In this document: positions 18,942 to 27,065 of the stretch, in pieces
How the letters are laid out: each line of letters begins with the position of its first letter
Numbering within the stretch: position 1 is the first letter of the stretch
NCBI RefSeq assembly: GCF_000014745.1
Contig: NC_008347.1
Location: 2,496,001-2,560,000 of the forward strand
DNA length: 64,000 bases
DNA from: Maricaulis maris MCS10
GTDB taxonomy: Bacteria > Pseudomonadota > Alphaproteobacteria > Caulobacterales > Maricaulaceae
Direction of reading: 5' to 3'
Notes under the pieces: model-generated
The model's database searches: none
Told to the model about the DNA's origin: nothing
Seen by the model: only the letters and a program-made list of their open reading frames with translations
Position numbers and translations under genes: made by a program

Positions 18942-19865
18942 TCACCCGCGCAGCGCATCACCCAGAATGACCGCAGTTTCATCGATGATTGCCCGGGCGC
19001 CGGGCAGGACCGCAGTCAGATTGAAATAGCCATGCGGCAAGGTCTTGCCGATGGCATAGCTGACCGGGATGCCGGCCGCCGCGAGCCGGTCACGATAGGC
19101 CTGCCCCTCATCCAGCAGCGGATCGAGTTCAGCCGCCACAATGTGAGCCGGTGGCAGGCCGGCCAGGTCATTATTGAGCAGGGGTGAAACACTGAGCTCA
19201 CGGGCATGATCCGGATCGGTCAGATAGGCGCGAACAATCTGGTCGAGCGTGAAACTCGAAAGGAGATGGCCCTCGAGCAGTTTCGGCTTGGCCTTGCGGC
19301 GCTCAACCAGTTGAAGGAGCGGATAGATCAGGAGCTGGAAACAGATGGCGTCGCGTCGTGACTGGGCCAGGATTGCTGCCAGGCCGCCGCCCGCCGAGTC
19401 GCCAGCCACGGCGAGACGGGCAGGCTGCGCCCCGACCTCGCTCGCGCCGGGTCCGGCCACCCAGTCGAAGGCCGCCAGACAGTCCTCGACCCCGGCGGGC
19501 CAGGGATATTCCGGCGCCAGACGGTAATCCACGGCCAGAACCCGCGCGCCCGAATGGGCGGCCAGGCGCCGACAAAGCCGGTCATGGCTCTCCAGATCAC
19601 CGATCACATAGCCACCGCCATGCATGTAGAAAGTACAGGGCCCCTCGGCCTCGGCACCGTTGGGACGATAGAGGCGCGCCGGGATCTCACCCTCGGCTCC
19701 GGGAACCATCAGATCGCGGACTTCGGCGACCTCCGGCGGGCGCACATCCATGTGCGGCGCGGCATTGCGCAAGGTCTCGCGCATGCGCGGCGCGGCGCGG
19801 GCCGGTTCGAGCGGGTCAGGCAATCCGAATTTTGTCAGGGCCTCAGGCCAAGCGGGCGTGTCCAT
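18942..19865 (-). CDS. Alpha/beta hydrolase, HSL-family esterase
   Basis: The 307-residue protein has the oxyanion motif HGGG (82-85), the nucleophile elbow GDSAG (S157), DYRLAPEYPWPAG, and a C-terminal catalytic Asp/His region (ELDPLLDEG; LPHGYFNL). This is the hormone-sensitive-lipase-like carboxylesterase family, acting on short acyl esters. No signal peptide is seen, so it is cytoplasmic. It sits 38 bases upstream of selO's start region on the same strand and could be cotranscribed with it. Confidence 0.9.
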   Translation of the reverse strand: MDTPAWPEALTKFGLPDPLEPARAAPRMRETLRNAAPHMDVRPPEVAEVRDLMVPGAEGEIPARLYRPNGAEAEGPCTFYMHGGGYVIGDLESHDRLCRRLAAHSGARVLAVDYRLAPEYPWPAGVEDCLAAFDWVAGPGASEVGAQPARLAVAGDSAGGGLAAILAQSRRDAICFQLLIYPLLQLVERRKAKPKLLEGHLLSSFTLDQIVRAYLTDPDHARELSVSPLLNNDLAGLPPAHIVAAELDPLLDEGQAYRDRLAAAGIPVSYAIGKTLPHGYFNLTAVLPGARAIIDETAVILGDALRG

Positions 19866-19920
19866 ACCGTCGGGTTAGCATGGCTGCGAGCGGAGGCAAA
19901 CGCGGCAGATTGGACCGGGG

Positions 19921-20145
19921 TCAGTGCAAGGTGACCGCGCCGTCGCGGTTGAGCCGGCCGGCCAGGGCGTCTTCCATTACCGATCGCAGGGCACGCCAGG
20001 CATCGGCGCTCTCCGGCAGGCCCTGCCCGTCGAGATCGGTCACCGCCTCGTCGGCATAACCGATCGCCTGTGCGCCGTGCAGATCGACCATGGTCCAGGC
20101 AATCTGGTGGATGTCTTGGGCGGTGATTTGCACATGCGGGGTCAT
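19921..20145 (-). CDS. Small conserved-looking hypothetical protein
   Basis: A 74-residue protein from ATG 20145 with AGGAG at good spacing; the frame extends upstream to 20223 but without a ribosome site. It is acidic and helical (HVQITAQDIHQIAWTMVDLH, then YADEAVTDLD). I do not recognise a family. Good ribosome site and codon pattern like its neighbours make it a real gene candidate. Confidence 0.6.
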   Translation of the reverse strand: MTPHVQITAQDIHQIAWTMVDLHGAQAIGYADEAVTDLDGQGLPESADAWRALRSVMEDALAGRLNRDGAVTLH

Positions 20146-20306
20146 TCTGGGCTCCTGCCGGAAGGGGTGTCTTGCCCCGTTAAGAGCAAGGCCCGGGCCA
20201 CAAGATACCGCAACTAAACCCAACTAAATCAAGTGTTTATGTTTTCCACAGATCGGCGCGCCCTGCCCTGCGGTCGAAATTGCCGAGTCGTTCTGTCCGG
20301 GCAGTA

Positions 20307-20888
20307 TCAGGCGCGTTTGCGGCCCGGTGCATATCCGCCGCCTTGCAGATACGCGGTTTCGGCCGGCGTGGAGGTCCGCTGGAGCGCCTCATTGCGATAG
20401 GGGAAGCGACCAAACTGACGGATCACATCGCGATGCTTGATGGCGTGGTCGAGCGTTCCGCTACCCGATAGCCGGTCAGCGGCCAGGGCGACGCACAAAT
20501 CCTGGTCCTCGATGTCCTCGGAATGCATGAAGGGCATATAGACGAAGGCCCGCCGGTCGTCCGGGATGGCCCAGTCATAGCCACGCTCGAGCATGGTCCA
20601 GGCGACATTGCGGGCAATCTCGTCATGGGCGAAGGCGTGACCGGAACCGCGCCAGGCATTGCGCGTGAACTGGTCGAACATCACGATCAGGGCCAGGCCT
20701 CCAAAGGCGCTGTCTTCCCAGGGGTGCTCGCTCTCCCACCACAGCCGCGCATGGTCTTCGATGGGCCGCGCGAACAGGCGACGCACACGGGCGTCGAATG
20801 CGGGCGAGGACGCATACCAGCGGGCCGGACCCGCCGTCTCGAACCAGAAGTCGAGAACGTCGTCGATGGTGGGATGCTGAATGCTCAT
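20307..20888 (-). CDS. DUF924 family protein
   Basis: The 193-residue protein has the DUF924 pattern: VLDFWFETAGPARWYASSPAFD near the start, then LIVMFDQFTRNAWRGSG and FVYMPFMHSED. The family is helical and of unknown function, sometimes placed near membrane or RNA genes. Its ATG overlaps the acyl-CoA synthetase stop by 4 bases (20885-20888), so it is translationally coupled to it. Confidence 0.88.
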   Translation of the reverse strand: MSIQHPTIDDVLDFWFETAGPARWYASSPAFDARVRRLFARPIEDHARLWWESEHPWEDSAFGGLALIVMFDQFTRNAWRGSGHAFAHDEIARNVAWTMLERGYDWAIPDDRRAFVYMPFMHSEDIEDQDLCVALAADRLSGSGTLDHAIKHRDVIRQFGRFPYRNEALQRTSTPAETAYLQGGGYAPGRKRA

Positions 20889-22681
20889 ACCCGCAGGCTA
20901 CCTGACTGTATCGCCTCGTACAGCTGCGGTGTCATCGGCACATAGCGACCCTCACCCGGATGATCGAGCAGGATCGTGTCGTCGACCCTGGCCGGATCAA
21001 ACCCATCCTTGACCAGGTCGACCTTGCGGAATTTGAACGTGCCGGTGGTGTCGGTCTGCTGCTGGAGACGCAGGAAGAGCGGACGGGCAAAGGCTGGCAG
21101 CGAGTCGTGGACATGGGCATGCAGGGCGTCGAGATCGAGTGCCTTGGCCCCTTCCGTGACCAGGGCCGCCATTCCGGCACGACCGGAATGCCCCGCCACC
21201 TCGACACCATAGACATTGGCCTGTTCGATCCCCTTGAAGGAGAAGGCTTCGGCGACCTCGCCGGTGGCGACATTCTCGGACTTCCAGCGGAAGGTGTCGC
21301 CGACCCGGTCGACGAAATAATAATAGCCCAGCTTGTCGCGTGACATCAGATCGCCGGTCCGGAACCAGGCATCACCCGGCTCATAGACATCGCGCAACAC
21401 CTTCTTTTCGGTGTCTTCCTGCGAGCCATAACCGTCAAAGCGGAAACGGGCATCGGACGGGTCAATCCGGCCGATCGCCTCGCCAACTTCGCCCGGCTCG
21501 CACGGCACGCAACGTCCCTCAGTGGTGCGCAGCGGCATCTCGCTATCGAGATCGAACTTCACCAGATCGATATTGAAGCGGCTTTTGAGATAGCCCGGGA
21601 CACGGCCCACGGCACCGGGCTGGTTGTAGGCGTTCACCAGGCCGACATTGCCTTCGGTGGAACCATAGAACTCGACAATGTCCGGCACGTCGAAGCGAGC
21701 CTGGAAGGCATCCCAGACATCGCGGCGCATGCCATTGCCGATGGCGCAGCGCAGCGTGTGCCCGGCCTCTTCGGGAACCGGGTCGGAATTGACCAGGAAG
21801 CGGCACAGCTCCCCGACATACATGAACAGGGTCGCCTTGAAGCGCTGCACGTCAGGCCAGAAGGCCGAGGCGGAGAAGCGTGGCCGGATCACCAGCGCGC
21901 CACCGAATGACAGGGCACAGCCGACGCCACACAGGCCGCCGGTTGCATGATAGAGCGGCAGCACCATCATCATCCGGTCTTCCGGCGCGGCTTTGGCGAT
22001 GAGCGCGAAAATGTTGAGGTAATAGAGCGCCCGGACATGCGTCATCAGCGCAGCCTTGGGCAGGCCGGTCGTTCCGCTGGTGAACATTTTCAGCACCGGA
22101 TCACCTGGCACGACAGCCTCGCGCAGCGCCCGCTCGGGCCGGCTATCGCTCATCCCGGCGAGAACGTCGTCGAGCCCTTCCGCGTCGGAAAACCCGCCAT
22201 CGAAGGACCAGGCCCGGATGTCGCCGAGATCACAGGACCGCGCCGCGTCATAGGCCTCCGACAGCGCTCCTTCAACGATCGCATGACGCGTCTCACCAAT
22301 GGTCAGGCAATGGGCCAGCGAATGCCCGGACAACTGGCTGTTGATCAGCGAGGTGACGATCCCAACCTTCGACAGGCCGAACCAGACGGCGATATATTCC
22401 CAGCGATTGGTCATGAAGAGCGCGACTGTGTCGCCGGGCTTCAAACCCTGCTCCAGCGCCCAGTTGGCGACCCTGTTGGCGAAAGCATCAAACTGCCGAT
22501 AGCTGATTTCGCCCTCATCGAGGATGGCCATCGGGCGGTCGGGGAAGCGGTCGACAGTGGCCTCGATATGATCGGGCACGCGCAGGCCCGAACCGGGGCC
22601 GACCTTGCCGATCTTCTTCAGCACCGAGAGCATGCTCGTCACATAGTTGAACTCGCGCGCGATGGCGCCCAGCATGCCCAT
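20885..22681 (-). CDS. Long-chain / very-long-chain acyl-CoA synthetase (FATP-like)
   Basis: About 598 residues, AMP-forming ligase family. The P-loop motif is MFTSGTTGLPKAALMTH; other motifs are EFYGSTEGNVGLVN and WFRTGDLMSRDKLGYYYFVDR. The start HIEATVDRFPDRPMAI and the GSTEGN motif match the FATP/very-long-chain branch rather than FadD. ATG 22681 has GGGAGG upstream. It activates fatty acids to acyl-CoA for breakdown or lipid synthesis and is coupled to the DUF924 gene. Confidence 0.88.
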   Translation of the reverse strand: MGMLGAIAREFNYVTSMLSVLKKIGKVGPGSGLRVPDHIEATVDRFPDRPMAILDEGEISYRQFDAFANRVANWALEQGLKPGDTVALFMTNRWEYIAVWFGLSKVGIVTSLINSQLSGHSLAHCLTIGETRHAIVEGALSEAYDAARSCDLGDIRAWSFDGGFSDAEGLDDVLAGMSDSRPERALREAVVPGDPVLKMFTSGTTGLPKAALMTHVRALYYLNIFALIAKAAPEDRMMMVLPLYHATGGLCGVGCALSFGGALVIRPRFSASAFWPDVQRFKATLFMYVGELCRFLVNSDPVPEEAGHTLRCAIGNGMRRDVWDAFQARFDVPDIVEFYGSTEGNVGLVNAYNQPGAVGRVPGYLKSRFNIDLVKFDLDSEMPLRTTEGRCVPCEPGEVGEAIGRIDPSDARFRFDGYGSQEDTEKKVLRDVYEPGDAWFRTGDLMSRDKLGYYYFVDRVGDTFRWKSENVATGEVAEAFSFKGIEQANVYGVEVAGHSGRAGMAALVTEGAKALDLDALHAHVHDSLPAFARPLFLRLQQQTDTTGTFKFRKVDLVKDGFDPARVDDTILLDHPGEGRYVPMTPQLYEAIQSGSLRV

Positions 22682-22832
22682 TTGACCAAACCTCCCTTGT
22701 TTCTTTGCGCGTGACGATATGGCCCGCCCCGATACGGTCAAGCTGAGGCGCCCGCTTGTGCGGGAAGTGTGAACACATGTTTCAGAAGATTACCGGCGAA
22801 AGCTGCGTCAAGCGAGCGCGTCCCCGACAGAC

Positions 22833-23723
22833 CTATCGGCGCCGCATGGTGCCCTCGCGGCCCGTCTCTGACATCAGTGCCAGGCATACCGCCAGCAGGG
22901 GCAGGTCCTTGAGCAGGAAGTGACCGGCCCGCCCCAGCGCCGGGAAGCCGCCCAATTCTGCCGACCAGCTCCCGGGGAAGGTGAACAGGAAGCTCAGGGT
23001 CAGCACAAAGGTGACCATGGCCAGGGCCAGCCCGATGCGGAACAGAGTATTGGAGAACCAGTAACCGACCAGGGCGATAACGGTGATCAGTTCGATCATG
23101 CCGATCAGGTTCGACACGGTCTGCAACGGCATCAGCCCGAGCAGCCAGGAAAAGAATGGGCTGGTCTGCACCAGCGGCTCGATGCCCGCCGCCTCGACCG
23201 CGGTGAACTTCATCCCGCCGATCCAGCCCAGAACCAGGATCAGTCCCAGCCACATCACCGGCTGGCTCCACATCCGCATGTCGGTGTGGCGCTGGGCGAA
23301 CATGCGCGAGTTCTCGAAACTCCCGCCCCACAGGGACAGGCCCAGGATGGCGATGTATTTCAGGATGCCCTGGCCGGACCCGATGGCCGGGAAGCCACCG
23401 GCCGCCTCGATCCAGACCGGATTGGTCAGCAATACCGTGAGCGCGATGAAGGCGTACAGCCCGGTCATGGCAAAACCGATGCGCCGGAAACTGCCCGACG
23501 GGATCGGCGCGCCGACAAGAACGGCGGCAATAATCTGATAAACCCCCAGCGTCTTGGCAGCCGACCCAGCCTGTTCGGCCAAACCGGACAGGAAGGCATG
23601 GCCACCAATCCAGCTGCCGGTGATCTGCGTCCCGACCGCGGTGAAATTCATCACCCCGAACCACAGGAACATCACCGCCAGCGACAGGCGGGCAAATAAT
23701 AACGCGTTTCCAGGCGACACCAA
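22833..23723 (-). CDS. DUF417 (YkgB/RclC-like) inner-membrane protein
   Basis: The 296-residue protein has several hydrophobic segments and the DUF417 pattern (FLWFGVMNFTAVG, GVYQIIAAVLVG, FWLLGLM-like blocks) with an extra C-terminal part. The family includes RclC of the reactive-chlorine response, but the function here is unknown. The start is inferred as TTG 23723 with GGAGG 7 bases upstream; GTG 23720 is an alternative. Confidence 0.75.
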   Translation of the reverse strand: MVSPGNALLFARLSLAVMFLWFGVMNFTAVGTQITGSWIGGHAFLSGLAEQAGSAAKTLGVYQIIAAVLVGAPIPSGSFRRIGFAMTGLYAFIALTVLLTNPVWIEAAGGFPAIGSGQGILKYIAILGLSLWGGSFENSRMFAQRHTDMRMWSQPVMWLGLILVLGWIGGMKFTAVEAAGIEPLVQTSPFFSWLLGLMPLQTVSNLIGMIELITVIALVGYWFSNTLFRIGLALAMVTFVLTLSFLFTFPGSWSAELGGFPALGRAGHFLLKDLPLLAVCLALMSETGREGTMRRR

Positions 23724-23844
23724 GGTCAGGCCTCCGTCCAGGCTCGAAGCAAAAGGCTAGCACCGGCCACCGCGACTGACGAGCGCAGATTTCAAGAGCT
23801 TGATGACGGTTCAGTCAGGTAGGGAACAAGGAGTGTCATGACAC

Positions 23845-24029
23845 CCCCGGCCCCAACAGGCCCGCAAGCGCGACCGCGCGCCGGGCGGTCAGCCCGCCCC
23901 ATCGGAGGCGCAAGCGCAGCGAAGAGCCGTGAGTTCAAGACCCGGCCCTGACAGGGCCGCAAGCGCGACCGCGCGCCAGCGCTCATGCGCTGCCCCATCG
24001 GAGGCGTTCGCGAAGCGAATAGCCGTGAG
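23845..24029. repeat. Two direct copies of a ~89-bp GC-rich sequence
   Basis: Copies at 23845-23933 and 23941-24029 share GCAAGCGCGACCGCGCGCC, CCCATCGGAGGCG and the end AGCCGTGAG, with a changed middle. It lies just outside the tRNA-Leu fragment. No coding sense is convincing. Confidence 0.8.
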
Positions 24030-24037
24030 ATAAAAAA

Positions 24038-24090
24038 TGGTGCCCCTGGCCAGACTCGAACTGGCACTTCCGAAGAAAACGGATTTTGAA
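24038..24090 (-). pseudogene. 3' half of tRNA-Leu (CAA); island junction
   Basis: Read on the minus strand, this holds anticodon loop TTCAAAA (24084-24090), 3' anticodon stem TCCGT, a long variable arm, the T-arm GCCAG-TTCGAGT-CTGGC, acceptor strand CAGGGGC, the discriminator A and encoded CCA. The 5' half is missing: positions 24091-24095 should pair with the stem but do not. The break in the anticodon loop is typical of tyrosine-integrase crossover. It marks one end of the island that fills the rest of the window. Confidence 0.88.
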
Positions 24091-24158
24091 TGTATTTTGT
24101 TTACAATAATTACATGTCAAGTCATTGATATTAGTGGTTTTATTCTACATGAAATTTC

Positions 24159-24180
24159 TTATGTGTAAGTTTATGTGTAA
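24159..24180. repeat. Two 10-bp direct repeats near the junction
   Basis: TTATGTGTAA occurs at 24159-24168 and 24171-24180, one helical turn apart, in an AT-rich stretch 70 bases inside the island end. The placement suits integrase arm-type or excisionase sites, but this is inference. Confidence 0.5.
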
Positions 24181-24229
24181 TTTTGCATACACACTTCGCG
24201 TCTAGTTCTTGCGAATTGGTGTGGACTAG

Positions 24230-24991
24230 CTAAGCGAATTCGGTCTGGACGAAAATCGCGTCCGCTATGCTGTTAAGCTTATGGAAGTTTGAGGTTATTT
24301 GAGCGCCGACAGGGCCGTCGCCCTCTCCCCATATGTCCGACAACGCGTCTATCGCGAGCCGAACGTCGTTGGGGTACAACACGCGGCCTTTCAAAGTCGC
24401 GAACGGACCATCCGTTTCAGTCAAAACCCTGCCCTTGGGCATTAGTCGAGCCAGCTCCCGGCCCTTCGCAGACTTCAACATCGCCGGCCCCACAGAGAAC
24501 CAAGCCCCAAGCGAAACCGCTCTCGACAACTCTGCCTTAGTCCCGCTGAACCAGTGCAAAACTGGAGTGCCTGCATTTGGATGTTGCTCCAGCATGTCGA
24601 GCACCTCTGTGGCGGCGCCCCGCGAATGGATCGACATCACTCTCCCGCCGAACTGCGCCGCTGCAGTCAACATGCGACGAAACACCATTTTCTGGAGTTC
24701 CAAATACTCCTTGAAGTCGACCGAACCATCGAGGCCGATTTCACCAACAAATCGAGCTTGCGGCATGAGATAATCAATGAGCGCCAACTCATCAGCTCTT
24801 TCATGAGCTAGCTGCGGGTGAAAACCCAAAGCGGTTTGCACGCTCTTGTTTCCCGCCGCGAGTTTTTGCGTCCCCAAGAATGCTTTCGGGGTGGTCGTCA
24901 CCGATAAAACGAAGGTGTTGCTGGTGAGCGCGCGATCAAGAGCCAGTGCAGGACTGTCGTACAGATCTATATGACAGTGAAAGTCGATCAT
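24230..24991 (-). CDS. qatD: QatD, TatD-family nuclease of the Qat defence system
   Basis: The 253-residue TatD-type metal-dependent hydrolase has D3/H5/H7 (MIDFHCHIDLY), GEIGLDGS, SIHSRGA, LHWFSGT and ETDGPF, covering the expected metal ligands. TatD proteins are DNases. It is the last gene of a four-gene minus-strand operon and its ATG overlaps the qatC stop by 4 bases. Gene order ATPase / unknown / QueC-like / TatD identifies the Qat anti-phage system. It lies next to the island junction. Confidence 0.9.
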   Translation of the reverse strand: MIDFHCHIDLYDSPALALDRALTSNTFVLSVTTTPKAFLGTQKLAAGNKSVQTALGFHPQLAHERADELALIDYLMPQARFVGEIGLDGSVDFKEYLELQKMVFRRMLTAAAQFGGRVMSIHSRGAATEVLDMLEQHPNAGTPVLHWFSGTKAELSRAVSLGAWFSVGPAMLKSAKGRELARLMPKGRVLTETDGPFATLKGRVLYPNDVRLAIDALSDIWGEGDGPVGAQITSNFHKLNSIADAIFVQTEFA

Positions 24992-26307
24992 GCATCGATG
25001 CCCAGGTCTTTCAAAAATTGATCGATCTCGAACACGCCACGCCGAGCCACGTCCTTGTGCTCGTTACGCGCCGTTGGGTCCAACGGTAGAGGGCCGCCAC
25101 GTATCACCCATTTGCCGAAATCGCCACCATTTACGCGGCGAATTGCAGCGGAAACAGCCCTGATGTCAGCTCGGTCTCGATCCGTTCTCAGTGCGTCGTT
25201 CAAATCATCGAACCTATAACCCACGTGCTTGCTCGTAGCAGTTTCGTCGGCAATGCCCGCGGCATGGAACGCCGACCTACGAATAAGACACGGCACGCAT
25301 CGCCCGCATTGTTGCCAGTAACGCTTCCACTTACCGCAGGATGTCGTCTTGGATATCAGTTTCGTCACAAGAGGTTGATCGCGGCACTCACGCAAAGCCT
25401 CACCTTTCGTTTTGAAAAAGTAAGGGTTTTCGATTGCCGCGGGTATTCCGACCTCATCAAAAATCGCTTGCAACGAAGAAATGAAATGCGGATGCACCGT
25501 CCGCGTACTAAGCGCGCCAATTCGGCGCACAGTTAGAGGTGGATTTAGAGAAATAAAGCCGTTCTCTGGGATAATGAGAGGGACGATACTATCATTATGC
25601 AGCCTTGATATCGCCGACGCAGCACAGGCTGCTAGGGCTAGAAACACGATACTTCTTGTTCGTGTCGAGGGCTCTCCTTGCAGTTCCCCTCGGATGTCAT
25701 CGTTGATGCGAAGACTTGGAACCTCTGGGAGCATTCCGTGGAGGTACGTCTGATACCCGCCATCGCCGCGAGTAGACCGGCTGACAAGTAACGGCCGGTG
25801 TCCGTCAGCGATCCTGTCTATCGCCCCGATCAGGCTGTCCATGCCACCAGAAAAAAGACAAACCTCGTCAGCGCCCTCCAGATCGACTTTGTTTTTTAGG
25901 CGAGATCTTTCTTTGTGGCTGGGAACTGTGTCCCCTCCAGCGACGAAGTTGAAATGCCATTGGTCGCCACTTAGAAACCCGAGTGCCCGTTCGAGCTTTT
26001 TCGCGACCGGGGTCCATCGGGCCGGATCTGCCAGACCGACAGTTACTTCAATATTTCGTCCAAATCCATCGTCCGCGGCGGATCTGAGTGCGAAGCGGTC
26101 TGCCGCAGCGACGGCAAGCGCTATAGCCAAGAAATCGTACGCAGATTGTTCGATCGGTAAATCTAACCGAGCCAACTGGCGCCGTACTTGGTTCCCCACA
26201 GCGTTGGGCGGCCCGCCAACCTGGACACGGCCGAATAACAGTACGGGGATCTCATATTTCGCAGATGAGAAGGCGGCCTGGTCCGGATGGGCGAAGACTC
26301 TAGTCAT
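24988..26307 (-). CDS. qatC: QatC, QueC-like protein of the Qat defence system
   Basis: The 439-residue protein has a PP-loop SGGMDS at residues 153-158 and a Zn-type cysteine set C324, C334, C337 and C340, as in QueC (7-cyano-7-deazaguanine synthase). The N-terminal 140 residues are an extra domain absent from housekeeping QueC. In Qat systems the exact reaction is not settled; nucleotide or protein modification is proposed. It overlaps qatB by 8 bases and qatD by 4. Confidence 0.9.
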   Translation of the reverse strand: MTRVFAHPDQAAFSSAKYEIPVLLFGRVQVGGPPNAVGNQVRRQLARLDLPIEQSAYDFLAIALAVAAADRFALRSAADDGFGRNIEVTVGLADPARWTPVAKKLERALGFLSGDQWHFNFVAGGDTVPSHKERSRLKNKVDLEGADEVCLFSGGMDSLIGAIDRIADGHRPLLVSRSTRGDGGYQTYLHGMLPEVPSLRINDDIRGELQGEPSTRTRSIVFLALAACAASAISRLHNDSIVPLIIPENGFISLNPPLTVRRIGALSTRTVHPHFISSLQAIFDEVGIPAAIENPYFFKTKGEALRECRDQPLVTKLISKTTSCGKWKRYWQQCGRCVPCLIRRSAFHAAGIADETATSKHVGYRFDDLNDALRTDRDRADIRAVSAAIRRVNGGDFGKWVIRGGPLPLDPTARNEHKDVARRGVFEIDQFLKDLGIDA

Positions 26308-27064
26308 CGGCTTCCTCCCAGTGTTCGAGGGTCACTTTGACCGCTTGAAGCTGAACCTTCTCGATACCCTTCTGGGTCATCTGCGAAATTTGACCGGTGA
26401 TTGCGCTATCAAGTGCGTCGTCAATGGCCGCTTTCACAACCTCGCGCATATCGTTTTCTCTAGTTTGGAGATGCTCTGATGTTTCAGCACCGTCAGTGGC
26501 ATCACCGGCTTGTATCCAAACCTCCTGAAACACAGCTTCCGCTAGGTAAAGGTGCAGGACATCACTAAGCATTTCCTCTGTAATATGGCTGGTCTCAAAC
26601 GTGTCTTCGCCTTCAAGTGCTGTACAGACAGCCTCGATAATCGCGTTACGCACATAGTCGCGACTCTCGGAGTGTGGGGCGATCGCCTCCGCGATGAGTT
26701 GCGCGGCAACATCCACATCAGCACCAATAGCCCCCGATAGATCGGAACCCGTTTCCTCCGTTGCGGTTCCACCTTCTGCGAGGTTGGACAAGCCAGCGAC
26801 CGCAGCGGCGCCAGATCTCGCGACTGCGCCAAACTTGCGTGCCCCCGTCGCCGCACCTCCGGCAGCTGATCGAGCGTATCCACCGAGCGCGCGACTACGG
26901 TGCTCGGAATCTCCGGAGGCAGCGTACTTTCGCATGGATGTTCGGAACTGTCGGAAGCGAGACGGTTCAGGTTCGGGTTGTTTGGCTTGCGGCGTTGCAT
27001 CAGCATGATCGGGAACGAGCTTCGAGCTAGGGCGAGCGCCTCTGCTATCGGTAGAAGTACCCAT
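26300..27064 (-). CDS. qatB: QatB, unknown-function subunit of the Qat defence system
   Basis: The 254-residue protein has a disordered basic N-terminus (Pro/Gln/Glu/Arg), an Ala/Gly-rich segment (SAAGGAATGARKFGAVARSG) and a helical acidic C-terminal half. No enzyme motif is visible. Its identity rests on position: start codon 1 base after the qatA stop (TAAGATG) and overlap with qatC. In known systems QatB is needed for defence and is thought to be a target or partner of the other subunits. Confidence 0.82.
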   Translation of the reverse strand: MGTSTDSRGARPSSKLVPDHADATPQAKQPEPEPSRFRQFRTSMRKYAASGDSEHRSRALGGYARSAAGGAATGARKFGAVARSGAAAVAGLSNLAEGGTATEETGSDLSGAIGADVDVAAQLIAEAIAPHSESRDYVRNAIIEAVCTALEGEDTFETSHITEEMLSDVLHLYLAEAVFQEVWIQAGDATDGAETSEHLQTRENDMREVVKAAIDDALDSAITGQISQMTQKGIEKVQLQAVKVTLEHWEEADD

Positions 27065-27065
27065 C

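Noticed and set aside
23792-24067. Open frame over the GC-rich repeat
   Set aside because: The protein is a Pro/Arg/Gly string produced by the two direct repeats and runs into the tRNA fragment; no ribosome site.
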